Of a stretch of DNA of 64,000 nucleotides, positions 24,799-34,573 are shown one piece after another. Position numbers and translations under genes: made by a program. Every line of letters begins with the position of its first letter. Within the stretch, counting starts at the first letter, position 1. Source of the DNA: JAYSYM01 sp964543475 (GTDB taxonomy: Bacteria > Bdellovibrionota > Bdellovibrionia > Bdellovibrionales > JAMPXM01). The notes beneath the pieces are model-generated. The model searched no databases. It was not told the DNA's origin and saw nothing but the letters and a program-made list of their open reading frames with translations. Where the stretch lies: positions 73,594 to 137,593 of the forward strand of contig CAZIYJ010000006.1 in NCBI GenBank assembly GCA_964543475.1, in the 5' to 3' direction.

Positions 24799-25941
24799 TT
24801 ACATATTGATGCGGTAAATATACAGCAATTCCTGTACGTAGTATCGAAGCGCATTCATTTCTTCAGACACTCTGTATTCTTGCGAGTATCCACTTAATGT
24901 TGTCGTCGCAAGGTTAACTTGCTCCTCAAGGTGGAAGAGGTCATACAAGCTGTCTTCGTAGTAAGAACCTTCATCGACTGCATCTGTGAAATTCTCAGCT
25001 GCGTCAGCCAGTTGACCAAGCACGCGAGTTAAGCGCTGAGCGTATTCTTTGTTCGGACTAGTCTGAACAACATCTGCCATGACTCCATAAACTTCGCTCG
25101 ATAGGTACTCAAGGTTCGTTGCGATATTCTCAACGTTTGAGTACTGAATCGTGTTCATGTCAGGCATTGGTGCATGCCATCGAATCGAAACGTAAACAGG
25201 AGCCGGACGGAAAACGTTTATCCACCAGTTGTTGTAGTAAGGAGTCCAGCGAGTTCGTGAGCGAATGTGTCCACGATCTCTGTGAATAACTACGCGATGT
25301 TTTTGACGCCAGTTCTGACGATGATTTTTTAGATCACCACGGCGACGTTCAATATCATACCGACGGTTATCACGGTCGCGACGAACATGGTCACGATGCT
25401 GCTGCTTCATGCCTGAATTAATAGGAGCACGATTTCCAACACGCTCACCTCGGCCATGACCACGGTCACGATCGGGATGTTGTGGTTGGGTACGAATCGG
25501 TTGTCCACCAATAGGCCCACGATTTTCTCTGCGCTCTTCTCGTCGCGGGAAGCTCGGTCGTTCTCGTCTTTCTTCAGCACGAGGGAAGCTCGGTCGTCCA
25601 CCAATTGGACCTCGCTCTTCTCTTCGAGTATCTCGTCGTTCATCATGCTGAGGGCCACTTGGTCTCTCAGGGCGCTGCTGTCTTTCTTCATTGCGTGGTT
25701 GTCGCTGGTCACGACGATCATGGTTTTGTTCTTGTCGTTGTTCGCGACGATCTTGATTCTGCTGTTGACGCTGGTCACGACGATCGCTGCCGCCACCATC
25801 GCCTCCGCCACGTTCCATACGATCGTCTCTTCCGCCGCCACCGCGTCCGCCGCCACGCCGATCTATCTCTTGCGCATAGGCGCTTGATCCCGCCACTGCG
25901 ATTGCTAACGCTACGGCTGAAGTTTTAAAAGTGATCCCCAT
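24799..25941 (-). CDS. Secreted Arg/Gly/Gln-rich low-complexity protein
   Basis: A 380-residue protein with signal peptide (TSAVALAIAVAGSSAYA) and GGAGG before the ATG. Residues about 27-225 are extremely rich in Arg, Asp, Gln, Glu and Gly: RGGGRGGGGRDDR, then repeated DRRDQRQ and ERRERPSFPR units, without hydrophobic core, so disordered and strongly charged. The C-terminal 150 residues look ordered and helical (YLSSEVYGVMADVVQ, VLGQLADAAENFTDAV). I do not know a family. Such RG-rich chains often bind nucleic acid or polyanions such as LPS, which is only a suggestion. The charged repeats create long false open frames on the other strand. Confidence 0.7.
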   Translation of the reverse strand: MGITFKTSAVALAIAVAGSSAYAQEIDRRGGGRGGGGRDDRMERGGGDGGGSDRRDQRQQQNQDRREQRQEQNHDRRDQRQPRNEERQQRPERPSGPQHDERRDTRREERGPIGGRPSFPRAEERRERPSFPRREERRENRGPIGGQPIRTQPQHPDRDRGHGRGERVGNRAPINSGMKQQHRDHVRRDRDNRRYDIERRRGDLKNHRQNWRQKHRVVIHRDRGHIRSRTRWTPYYNNWWINVFRPAPVYVSIRWHAPMPDMNTIQYSNVENIATNLEYLSSEVYGVMADVVQTSPNKEYAQRLTRVLGQLADAAENFTDAVDEGSYYEDSLYDLFHLEEQVNLATTTLSGYSQEYRVSEEMNALRYYVQELLYIYRINM

Positions 25942-26483
25942 TGATCCTCCATCTATTTAGTTTAGTAAGCCAAAATGGCCCTAAGTTGAGTTCGGAGGGT
26001 AGATGAGCAAGAGACGAGCCAGTTGGGAGATCCTGAAACTGCATCTGTTTTGAGTTCAGGGCCTTCTTCATCGTTGCAAAGGGCTCATCGCGACACCATA
26101 AAAAATCTTCGCGCTCGAGAATGCATCTTGATTTGTATTTGCTTCGTATCGAGTTGTTTCGCTCAATGCGACAGATGGTCCCGAAAAAATGTCAGTAATT
26201 TGTGTAAAGTCGTACATATTCAGATTGCAAATCTAATCATACTTTTGATCACACGAACTGTTGAAAAGGTTGATCGAGTTGCTTCCTGAATTAGCAAACA
26301 ACCATCGTAAGGCGTTTTATTTAACGAAGAGATAATTCGACCCTATATAAGTAGAAAACTCTAACTGCACAAAACCTCTCAGATAGGCAGCAACAATGTT
26401 TAGAGTTTTTCACACGAAATACTCTGTTTGTACAAAGCCCCATGGACTGGGGCATCCTATCCGCTATTCGGGAGGGTAACGAA
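25942..26483. promoter_or_regulatory. Intergenic region with likely structured leader of the poly-HAMP kinase
   Basis: A 542-base gap between divergent genes. I see no convincing gene; an 88-codon frame at 26023-26289 has no ribosome site or family resemblance. Near the kinase are an inverted repeat AAAACTCTAA (26355-26364) / TTAGAGTTTT (26400-26409) and a hairpin GCCCC (26437-26441) / GGGGC (26449-26453), then the ribosome site GGAGGG at 26471-26476. TATATA at 26344-26349 is a possible -10 with no clear -35. Confidence 0.4.
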
Positions 26484-29400
26484 ATGCAAAAAGGCAATTC
26501 GTCTGGCAGTTCGCTGTCGCGTGAGTCTAAACAACTCGGCAAAAAGTCTAAAGTCAGTTCAAAAATTCTATCAGGCGCGATGCCTGGTAAGTTATCGCCG
26601 AGAACCGATGCCAAAAAAGCGAAAGCAACTCCGAAGCCAATTGTACCTATAGTAAAAGAAGAACTTGATGGAACAGGGCGAACAAGTTTCGCAGCCGACG
26701 TCGGTCACTATTCTGCAGGCGATGGTATGGAGCGACTCGGCGGAACCCAACGTGAACAGCTCAGACAACTCCTCTATACTGTAAAATCAGTGCGTTCGGG
26801 CGACTTCGATGTACGAATGCCAGTAACGACTGAGCACGAAGGCATCATCGCCGAAATCGGCGAAGTTCTAAATGACATCATTGAATTAAACGGGAACATG
26901 GCTTCCGAATTTGTTCGCGTTCGAAACATGGTGGGTCAAGAAGGTCGAATGGGTGAACGTATTTCGATGGGTTCAGTCAAAGGTGCTTGGCAAACTTCTG
27001 CCGACTCCGTGAATCTCCTGATCGGTGATTTGATTCAGCCGACCATCGAAGTCGCGCGGGTTATCACATCCGTTGCGAAAGGTGACTTATCTCAAAAGAT
27101 CGCTCTCGAAATTGATGGTCGTTCTCTAAAAGGGGAATTCCTCAGGATCGGTACAACGGTCAACCAGATGGTGGATCAGCTGAACTCATTCGCTGCCGAA
27201 GTAACACGGGTTGCGAAGGAAGTGGGTACAGAGGGTAAGCTGGGTGGACAGGCCGACGTTCGCGGAGCCTCTGGTATTTGGCGCGATCTAACAGATAACG
27301 TGAACTCTCTCGCATCTAACTTAACCAACCAGGTACGTAACATCGCGAAGGTGACAACTGCCGTTGCGAAAGGTGACTTATCACAAAAGATCACGGTCGA
27401 CGCGAAGGGTGAAATCTTCGAACTTAAGAACACAATCAACGTCATGGTTGATCAGCTCTCATCATTCGCTGCCGAAGTAACTCGCGTTGCGAAAGAGGTT
27501 GGTACTGAAGGTCGTCTCGGTGGACAAGCAGATGTAAAAGGCGTGTCTGGTACTTGGAAAGATTTAACAGACAACGTAAACGGTCTAGCGAACAACTTAA
27601 CAGCGCAAGTTCGTAACATTGCAAAAGTAACAACTGCGGTTGCAAACGGTGACTTGTCACAAAAGATTACAGTTGATGCTCGTGGTGAAATCTTAGAATT
27701 AAAAAATACAATCAATACGATGGTTGATCAGCTCCGTTCATTCGCTGCAGAGGTAACTCGCGTTGCGAAGGAGGTTGGTACTGAAGGTCGTCTCGGTGGG
27801 CAAGCTGACGTAAAAGGTGTGTCTGGTACTTGGAAAGATTTAACAGACAACGTAAACGGTCTAGCTAACAACTTAACAGCGCAAGTTCGTAACATCGCTA
27901 AAGTAACAACAGCGGTTGCGTACGGCGACTTATCACAAAAAATTACAGTTGATGCGAAAGGTGAAATCCTCGAGCTCAAAGACACCATCAACACGATGGT
28001 TGATACACTTCGTTCATTCGCAGCAGAAGTAACTCGAGTTGCAAAAGAAGTGGGTACAGAAGGTAAACTTGGCGGACAAGCTGACGTTAAAGGCGTAAGC
28101 GGTACCTGGAAAGACTTAACTGAAAACGTAAACACGATGGCTTCGAACTTAACTGCTCAGCTTCGTGACGTATCTAAGGTTGCGACCGCGATTGCATCAG
28201 GCGACTTAGGGCAAAAAATTACGGTCGATGTTCGCGGAGAAATTCTCCAGATCAAAGACGTAATGAATAAGATGGTGGATCAGCTGAACTCATTTGCAGG
28301 TGAGGTAACTCGGGTTGCAAAAGAAGTGGGTACAGAAGGAAAACTCGGCGGACAAGCAGACGTTAAGGGAGTTTCTGGTACGTGGAAAGATCTCACTGAC
28401 AACGTAAACATTCTCGCAGGTAACCTCACTAACCAAGTTCGTAACATCGCAAAAGTAACAACAGCGGTTGCAAAAGGTGACTTGTCACAAAAAATTACGG
28501 TTGATGCGAAAGGTGAAATCCTCGAGCTAAAAAATACAATTAACGTCATGGTGGATCAGCTGAACTCATTTGCTGCCGAAGTAACTCGGGTTGCAAAAGA
28601 AGTGGGTACGGAAGGTAAACTCGGCGGACAAGCAGAGGTTGTCGGGGTATCTGGAGTTTGGAAAGACTTAACAGATAACGTGAACTCGCTAGCTGGTAAC
28701 TTAACAGCTCAGGTTCGTAACATCGCAAAAGTTACGACAGCGGTTGCAAAAGGTGACTTGTCACAAAAAATTACAGTAGATGCGAAGGGTGAAATCTTCG
28801 AACTAAAGAACACGATCAATACCATGGTGGATCAGCTGAACTCGTTTGCGGCAGAGGTAACTCGAGTTGCGAAAGAGGTTGGTACAGAAGGTAAGCTAGG
28901 CGGACAAGCTGAAGTAAAAGGTGTGTCTGGTACTTGGAAAGATCTAACTGACAACGTAAACGGTCTAGCTAACAACTTAACAGCTCAGGTTCGTAACATT
29001 GCTAAGGTAACAACAGCGGTTGCGAATGGTGACTTGTCACAGAAGATTACGGTTGATGCGCGCGGCGAAATCCTCGAGCTAAAACTAACAATCAACACGA
29101 TGGTTGATCAGCTGAACTCATTTGCGGCAGAAGTAACTCGCGTTGCAAAAGAGGTTGGTACAGAAGGAAAACTAGGCGGACAAGCTGAAGTAAAAGGTGT
29201 GTCTGGTACTTGGAAAGATCTAACTGAAAACGTAAACATTCTGGCAGGTAACTTAACGAACCAAGTTCGTAACATCGCAAAAGTAACAACAGCGGTTGCA
29301 AAAGGTGATTTGTCACAAAAAATCACGGTTGATGCGAAAGGTGAAATCCTCGAGCTAAAATTAACAATCAACACGATGGTTGATCAGCTAAACTCATTTG

Positions 29401-32114
29401 CGGCAGAAGTAACTCGAGTTGCAAAAGAGGTTGGTACTGAAGGTCGCCTCGGCGGACAAGCAGAGGTACGTGGTGTAACTGGAACTTGGAAAGACTTAAC
29501 AGATAACGTGAACTTCATGGCATCGAACTTAACGATGCAAGTTCGCGGTATTATTAAGGTCGTTACAGCGGTTGCAAACGGTGACTTAAATCAAAAGTTC
29601 GTACTCGAAGCAAAAGGTGAAGTTGCAGGCCTAGCTGAAACAATCAACTCAATGACAGAAACACTTCGAACATTCGCTGATCAAGTAACTACGGTTGCTC
29701 GCGAAGTGGGTATCGAAGGAAAACTAGGTGCGCAAGCACACGTACCTGGTGTTGCTGGTACTTGGAAAGATTTAACAGACAACGTGAACTTCATGGCCTC
29801 TAACCTCACTAAGCAGGTTCGCGGTATCATCAAGGTCGTAACTGCGGTTGCGAATGGTGATTTGAATCAGAAGTTCGTATTAGAAGCAAAAGGCGAAGTG
29901 GCAACACTCGCTGAAACGATCAACTCAATGACTGATACGCTTCGAACATTCGCTGATCAGGTAACTACGGTTGCAAGAGAAGTGGGCATCGAAGGTAAAC
30001 TCGGCGGACAAGCAAAAGTTCCGGGTGCAGCAGGTACGTGGAAAGATTTGACTGACAACGTAAACCAGCTCGCTGGTAACTTAACTTCTCAAATTCGTAC
30101 AATCGCAGAAGTTTCTACTGCGATCACAAAGGGTGACTTAACTCGATCAATCACAGTTGAAGCTCAAGGAGAAGTCGCAGCACTCTCTGAGAACATCAAC
30201 CAAATGATCGCGAACCTTCGTGAAACAACTCAAAAGAACACTGAGCAAGATTGGTTGAAAACAAACCTCGCGAAGTTCTCTGGAATGATGCAAGGCCAGC
30301 GTTCAATCGTATCAGTCGGTCAGTTGATTATGTCTGAGTTGACTCCGCTAGTAGATGCTCAGCACGGAACATTCTTCTTGTCTGATCCAACAGCAGAAGA
30401 TCTAAACAGCGAGTCATTAGCACTCGTTGCAAGTTACGCGTTCACTGAGCGCCGTAATGTTTCTAATCGCTATAAGTTAAAAGAAGGTCTAGTCGGCCAG
30501 TGCGCATTCGAAAAGAAACGCATCATGCTAGTTCAGCCTCCCGAAGACTATGTGACGATCTCTTCAAGCCTCGTTGAGCTTAAGCCTAAGAACATCGTTG
30601 TTCTTCCGGTTCTCTTCGAAGGAGAGTTAAAAGCAGTTATTGAGTTGGCGTCAGTTAAGCCATTCACTCAGAACTATGTAAACTTCCTTGATCAGCTCAT
30701 GGATTCAGTCGGTGTTATCTTGAACATGATTTCTAGCTCAATGAGAACAGAAGAACTCTTACAAGAGTTAAAACGTTCAAACTCAGAACTAGAAGCACAA
30801 GCAAAAGAACTAGAAGAAAAAGCAAAACTACTCGAAGTAAAAAACAACGAGGTCGAGCTTGCTTCACGATCACTCGAAGAAAAAGCCGAACAGCTTTCTC
30901 TTATTTCGAAGTACAAATCAGAATTCTTGGCGAATATGTCGCATGAATTACGTACACCGCTTAATAGCTTGTTGATCTTGTCTAAGACTCTTGCTGATAA
31001 CAAAGATAAGAACTTATCTGGTGAGCAAGTGAAGTACGCAAGTACGGTTCACTCTGCCGGCCAAGATCTACTCGCCCTCATTAACGAAATTCTTGATCTT
31101 TCTAAAGTTGAAGCAGGTAAAATGCCTGTCAATCCGAAGGAAGTTAAAGTTAAAGAAGTTCGTGATTACCTTGAGCAAACGTTCAAGCCAGTTGGCGAAC
31201 ACAAGAATCTCGAGTTCGAAGTTCAGGTGGGTTCAACTCTTCCGAAGAACTTGTTCACCGACGAATCTCGTTTGCAGCAGATCCTCAAGAATCTTCTCTC
31301 GAACGCATTCAAGTTCACAGAGAAAGGTCGCGTAAAACTTCAGATCGTTTCTGGAGACAAAAATCGCAAGTACCCAGTCGAAACACTCAACAAGGCAAAA
31401 CAAGTATTTGTCTTCAAGGTGATCGATACAGGTATTGGTATTGCCCGCGATAAGCAGAACATGATCTTCGAAGCCTTCCAGCAAGCTGACGGAACGACGT
31501 CTCGGAAGTATGGCGGTACAGGTCTTGGGCTCACGATCTCTCGAGAAATTGCGCGACTTCTTGGTGGCATGATCGAAGTTGACTCTGAACCAGGCGTTGG
31601 ATCCGAATTCACACTCTACTTACCTCAGAAATACACTGGCTCTGATTTGATGAGAGAAAGTGCTTCGGCAACTGAGCAGCAAACCGAAATTCCGTTGCTA
31701 CCAGTCGATGCGGATTTCACAGGTAAGAAAATTCTAGTAGTCGATGATGACATGAGAAACATCTTCGCTCTCACTTCAGTATTGAAGGGCCGCGGAATGG
31801 AAATCGTGTTCGCAGAAAACGGACGCCAAGGAATCGAAGTTCTTCAGGCAAATCCTGACGTCGACTTAGTCTTGATGGATACGATGATGCCAGAGATGGA
31901 TGGCCTCGAGGCGACTCGTAATATTCGCAAGATGCCGGAGTTTGTAAATCTTCCGATTGTTTCGCTCACTGCGAAAGCAATGAAAGGCGACCGTGAACAG
32001 TGTCTTGAGGCTGGGGCGTCGGACTATGTGACCAAGCCAGTTAATGAAGAGGCGTTGCTTGCAGTTATGTACAATTGGCTCCGCAAAACAGAAACGATTG
32101 CCGCACAAGCGTAG
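26484..32114 (+). CDS. Poly-HAMP hybrid histidine kinase (GAF, HisKA, HATPase, receiver)
   Basis: A 1876-residue soluble kinase with no membrane segment. The start at 26484 has GGAGGG seven bases upstream; an ATG at 26442 falls in the loop of a hairpin and has no ribosome site. Residues about 100-1290 form a poly-HAMP array: a diverged first unit, one 97-residue unit, ten exact 92-residue units and a final half unit, like the Nik1 group of fungal and bacterial kinases. Then follow a GAF-like domain (about 1290-1430), coiled coil, HisKA with His1487 in NMSHELRTPL, an ATPase domain (LLSNAFKF, DTGIGI, GGTGLGL), and a receiver with Asp1799 in LVLMDTMMPEMDG. Receiver and kinase look active. It opens an operon of signalling genes. 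Signal unknown; Nik1 relatives sense osmotic and other stress. Confidence 0.9.
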   Translation: MQKGNSSGSSLSRESKQLGKKSKVSSKILSGAMPGKLSPRTDAKKAKATPKPIVPIVKEELDGTGRTSFAADVGHYSAGDGMERLGGTQREQLRQLLYTVKSVRSGDFDVRMPVTTEHEGIIAEIGEVLNDIIELNGNMASEFVRVRNMVGQEGRMGERISMGSVKGAWQTSADSVNLLIGDLIQPTIEVARVITSVAKGDLSQKIALEIDGRSLKGEFLRIGTTVNQMVDQLNSFAAEVTRVAKEVGTEGKLGGQADVRGASGIWRDLTDNVNSLASNLTNQVRNIAKVTTAVAKGDLSQKITVDAKGEIFELKNTINVMVDQLSSFAAEVTRVAKEVGTEGRLGGQADVKGVSGTWKDLTDNVNGLANNLTAQVRNIAKVTTAVANGDLSQKITVDARGEILELKNTINTMVDQLRSFAAEVTRVAKEVGTEGRLGGQADVKGVSGTWKDLTDNVNGLANNLTAQVRNIAKVTTAVAYGDLSQKITVDAKGEILELKDTINTMVDTLRSFAAEVTRVAKEVGTEGKLGGQADVKGVSGTWKDLTENVNTMASNLTAQLRDVSKVATAIASGDLGQKITVDVRGEILQIKDVMNKMVDQLNSFAGEVTRVAKEVGTEGKLGGQADVKGVSGTWKDLTDNVNILAGNLTNQVRNIAKVTTAVAKGDLSQKITVDAKGEILELKNTINVMVDQLNSFAAEVTRVAKEVGTEGKLGGQAEVVGVSGVWKDLTDNVNSLAGNLTAQVRNIAKVTTAVAKGDLSQKITVDAKGEIFELKNTINTMVDQLNSFAAEVTRVAKEVGTEGKLGGQAEVKGVSGTWKDLTDNVNGLANNLTAQVRNIAKVTTAVANGDLSQKITVDARGEILELKLTINTMVDQLNSFAAEVTRVAKEVGTEGKLGGQAEVKGVSGTWKDLTENVNILAGNLTNQVRNIAKVTTAVAKGDLSQKITVDAKGEILELKLTINTMVDQLNSFAAEVTRVAKEVGTEGRLGGQAEVRGVTGTWKDLTDNVNFMASNLTMQVRGIIKVVTAVANGDLNQKFVLEAKGEVAGLAETINSMTETLRTFADQVTTVAREVGIEGKLGAQAHVPGVAGTWKDLTDNVNFMASNLTKQVRGIIKVVTAVANGDLNQKFVLEAKGEVATLAETINSMTDTLRTFADQVTTVAREVGIEGKLGGQAKVPGAAGTWKDLTDNVNQLAGNLTSQIRTIAEVSTAITKGDLTRSITVEAQGEVAALSENINQMIANLRETTQKNTEQDWLKTNLAKFSGMMQGQRSIVSVGQLIMSELTPLVDAQHGTFFLSDPTAEDLNSESLALVASYAFTERRNVSNRYKLKEGLVGQCAFEKKRIMLVQPPEDYVTISSSLVELKPKNIVVLPVLFEGELKAVIELASVKPFTQNYVNFLDQLMDSVGVILNMISSSMRTEELLQELKRSNSELEAQAKELEEKAKLLEVKNNEVELASRSLEEKAEQLSLISKYKSEFLANMSHELRTPLNSLLILSKTLADNKDKNLSGEQVKYASTVHSAGQDLLALINEILDLSKVEAGKMPVNPKEVKVKEVRDYLEQTFKPVGEHKNLEFEVQVGSTLPKNLFTDESRLQQILKNLLSNAFKFTEKGRVKLQIVSGDKNRKYPVETLNKAKQVFVFKVIDTGIGIARDKQNMIFEAFQQADGTTSRKYGGTGLGLTISREIARLLGGMIEVDSEPGVGSEFTLYLPQKYTGSDLMRESASATEQQTEIPLLPVDADFTGKKILVVDDDMRNIFALTSVLKGRGMEIVFAENGRQGIEVLQANPDVDLVLMDTMMPEMDGLEATRNIRKMPEFVNLPIVSLTAKAMKGDREQCLEAGASDYVTKPVNEEALLAVMYNWLRKTETIAAQA
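27078..30128 (+). repeat. Tandem coding repeats of the poly-HAMP array
   Basis: One 291-base unit (27078-27368) followed by ten units of exactly 276 bases (27369-30128), each encoding GDLSQKITVDAKGE, VTRVAKEVGTEGKLGGQA, GTWKDLTDNVN and VRNIAKVTTAVA or close variants. The first units are almost identical to each other; the last two (GDLNQKFVLEAKGEV, EVGIEGKLG) have diverged together. Confidence 0.9.
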
Positions 32115-32138
32115 GCTTGTGAAATAGATCGAGGGAAT

Positions 32139-34208
32139 TTGAAAGCATTAGACCGGGACCTTTTTGATAAGGTCGACATTCTAATAGTCGATGACCGCGA
32201 AGATGGTCTTATAGCTCTGGAGGCTACTCTTTCAGATCAAAGCTATAATATTGTCAAAGCCGACTCAGGCTATGCGGCTCTCGAGACTTTAGATTCGCAT
32301 GATTTTGCAGTCATTCTCCTCGATGTCCAAATGCCAGGGATCGATGGGTTCGAAACTGCAGAGGCCATCAAAGCTCACCCGAGGCATAAGCACACTCCAA
32401 TTGTTTTCGTCACTGCGATCAACAAAGATGAAAGTTATGTCTACCGTGGTTACGAATATGGCGCCGTCGATTATGTTTTTAAACCTTTTGATCCAGAAAT
32501 TATAAAATCAAAAGTTGCAGTCTTCGTTGACCTCTACCGAAAAGACCGCCAGCTTCGCGAGCAAAACACTCTCATTCAAGAAAGTGAGCGCCGTGAACGT
32601 TACCTTCGGCTCGCTGAACTTGAAGTTGAAAGTCTTAAGCGTTACCGAAATCTAGCGGACTCGATTCCTCATGCTGTATGGCGAGCACGGAGTGATGGAA
32701 CGATGGACTACTTCAATCGCGTTTGGTGTGACTTTACCGGTCTGTCGCTTGAGCAAAGTGTGGGAATTGGTTGGGAGTCTGCGTTTGAAGGTGAGGACTT
32801 AAGAAACTTCTTAAAGACCTGGATCCATGCGATGACTCACTCAACAGAATTTCAGGCTGAGTGCCGAATAAAGCAATCAAATGGTGACTATCGCTGGCAC
32901 TGGGTTCGCGGAATGCCGGAACGTAGACTCAATGGTGATATCGTTGCCTGGCTTGGCACTTGTACTGACATACATGAGCGAAAGTTGATTGAAGACAAGT
33001 TGGTTGAGGCACGCGTAGAGGCCGATGCTGCGAACCGGGCAAAGACTCACTTTCTTGCAAACATGTCACACGAGATCAGAACCCCTCTTAATTCGATCAT
33101 GGGTTTTGCTGAACTGATGCAGTTGGGTAATATGACGGAATCAGATTTTGATAAAAGTCTGAGTACGATTCGCCGCAATGGACATCAGCTCATTAAAATC
33201 ATTGACGAGATTCTTGATATTTCAAAAGTTGAAGCTGGACGACTTGAAGTTGAGCAAACGCAAGCTGATTTGCATTCAATTATAAGCGAAGTGCATGCTC
33301 TCATGGAGATTCAAGCTAAAGAAAAAAATCTCACTCTTGAGTTCTCATGCATCGGGAAAGTGCCAGAAAAAATCCAGACAGATCCCCTTCGCTTACGTCA
33401 AATTCTTGTCAATATAGTTGGTAACGCAATTAAGTTCACTACTGCCGGAAGTGTGAAGGCTGAGGTTGAGTGGAAAAAGAATGTGAACCAAGATTCTGGC
33501 AGAATCACTATTGCAGTATCTGATAGCGGTGTAGGGATTGATCCAGATCAAGCCAACCGTTTGTTCCAACCATTCCAGCAGGTCGATAGTTCAACAACTC
33601 GCAAGTTCGGCGGAACCGGGCTTGGTCTTGCGCTCTCTCGAAGGCTTGCGCGCGCACTTGATGGTGATGTTTATCTTCGCGAAAGTAACGAGGGGCAGGG
33701 AAGCACTTTCGTCGTAGAAGTAGCGACACCTCTTCTTGAAGAGAGTGGCTGGTTTACAAAGATTCGAGATATCAACGAAACTTTAGCTCAGCAGCATAAG
33801 TTTAATGACTCATCAAAAAAGACAAAACCAATTCTCGAAAATGTTCGAGTGTTAGTTGTCGACGATGCCATGGACAATCGTACTCTTTTAAGTCGCTTTC
33901 TAATTGCTGCCGGAGCTTTAGTCGAGACTGCTGTCAATGGGCAAGAGGGAATCGACAAAGCAATGAGCGATGACTTTGCTGTTGTACTTATGGATATACA
34001 AATGCCTCAAGTTGATGGCTACGAGGCAACGGCCCAGCTTCGAAGCAACGGCTACAAGCGACCGATTATTGCACTCACGGCACATGCACTCAAAGAAGAG
34101 CGCGATAAGTCTTTAAGAGCCGGGTGCGACGACCACTTAACTAAACCAATCGACAAATCAACACTGATTTCACAAGTGGCTAAACACGCGGGCAGAGTTC
34201 TTCATTGA
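32139..34208 (+). CDS. Hybrid histidine kinase: receiver, PAS, HisKA, HATPase, receiver
   Basis: A 689-residue cytosolic kinase starting at TTG with GAGGGA just upstream. The N-terminal receiver (VDILIVDDREDG) has Asp62 in VILLDVQMPG. A PAS/PAC domain spans about 170-285 (YFNRVWCDFTGLS, ending WLGTCTDIHERK). HisKA has His311 in NMSHEIRTPLNS; the ATPase domain has NIVGNAIKF, DSGVGI and GGTGLGLALS. The C-terminal receiver has Asp619 in VVLMDIQMPQVDG. With a receiver at each end it may receive phosphate from the poly-HAMP kinase 24 bases upstream and pass it on. No DNA-binding output domain is present. The following gene overlaps its stop codon. Confidence 0.9.
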   Translation: MKALDRDLFDKVDILIVDDREDGLIALEATLSDQSYNIVKADSGYAALETLDSHDFAVILLDVQMPGIDGFETAEAIKAHPRHKHTPIVFVTAINKDESYVYRGYEYGAVDYVFKPFDPEIIKSKVAVFVDLYRKDRQLREQNTLIQESERRERYLRLAELEVESLKRYRNLADSIPHAVWRARSDGTMDYFNRVWCDFTGLSLEQSVGIGWESAFEGEDLRNFLKTWIHAMTHSTEFQAECRIKQSNGDYRWHWVRGMPERRLNGDIVAWLGTCTDIHERKLIEDKLVEARVEADAANRAKTHFLANMSHEIRTPLNSIMGFAELMQLGNMTESDFDKSLSTIRRNGHQLIKIIDEILDISKVEAGRLEVEQTQADLHSIISEVHALMEIQAKEKNLTLEFSCIGKVPEKIQTDPLRLRQILVNIVGNAIKFTTAGSVKAEVEWKKNVNQDSGRITIAVSDSGVGIDPDQANRLFQPFQQVDSSTTRKFGGTGLGLALSRRLARALDGDVYLRESNEGQGSTFVVEVATPLLEESGWFTKIRDINETLAQQHKFNDSSKKTKPILENVRVLVVDDAMDNRTLLSRFLIAAGALVETAVNGQEGIDKAMSDDFAVVLMDIQMPQVDGYEATAQLRSNGYKRPIIALTAHALKEERDKSLRAGCDDHLTKPIDKSTLISQVAKHAGRVLH

Positions 34209-34570
34209 AAGACGAAATTAAGCAATTCATCACTCGTTACATCAGATCTATAGGGCATTTAGAGGTACTCTTATTTCTCTATCAGCACAGCGGCGTTGAG
34301 TTTCATATTAAAGGAATTGCTGTCGAGATGAGAACAACTCCTGACTATGCGAAGCAACAGCTTGAAGAGTTGGCGGCACTGGGGTTACTTCAGCGTTGCA
34401 CAACAGTTGATTCCTACAAATTCGAGTCAACTCCTGATTTAGATTCTGTGCTTAAGCAGCTCACTAGCGATTTTGCCAGCCATCGCCTGGCAATCATTGA
34501 TCTTTTGTACTCTCAACCAATTGATAAAATTCGCGGCTTTTCAGACGCGTTTAAGATCAAAAAGGATTAA
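34205..34570 (+). CDS. Small winged-helix-like protein of the kinase operon
   Basis: A 121-residue protein starting at TTG, overlapping the kinase stop by four bases, so probably translationally coupled. Residues about 10-70 look like a winged helix: HLEVLLFLYQHSGVEFHIKG, then TTPDYAKQQLEELAALGLLQ as recognition helix and wing. The rest is helical. It might be a DNA-binding output or a kinase partner; neither can be decided. No specific family is recognised. Confidence 0.65.
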   Translation: MKDEIKQFITRYIRSIGHLEVLLFLYQHSGVEFHIKGIAVEMRTTPDYAKQQLEELAALGLLQRCTTVDSYKFESTPDLDSVLKQLTSDFASHRLAIIDLLYSQPIDKIRGFSDAFKIKKD

Positions 34571-34573
34571 GTC

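Noticed and set aside
25407..25928. Three overlapping frames of 107-149 codons in and against the Arg-rich protein gene
   Set aside because: They come from the biased low-complexity sequence; only the minus-strand frame 24799-25941 has a signal peptide and ribosome site.
26023..26289. An 88-codon plus-strand frame in the intergenic region
   Set aside because: No ribosome site, Cys/Ser-rich random-looking product, no family resemblance.
27176..29374. Minus-strand open frames of 60-135 codons under the poly-HAMP array
   Set aside because: Shadow frames of the 276-base repeats, all alike and without starts or families.
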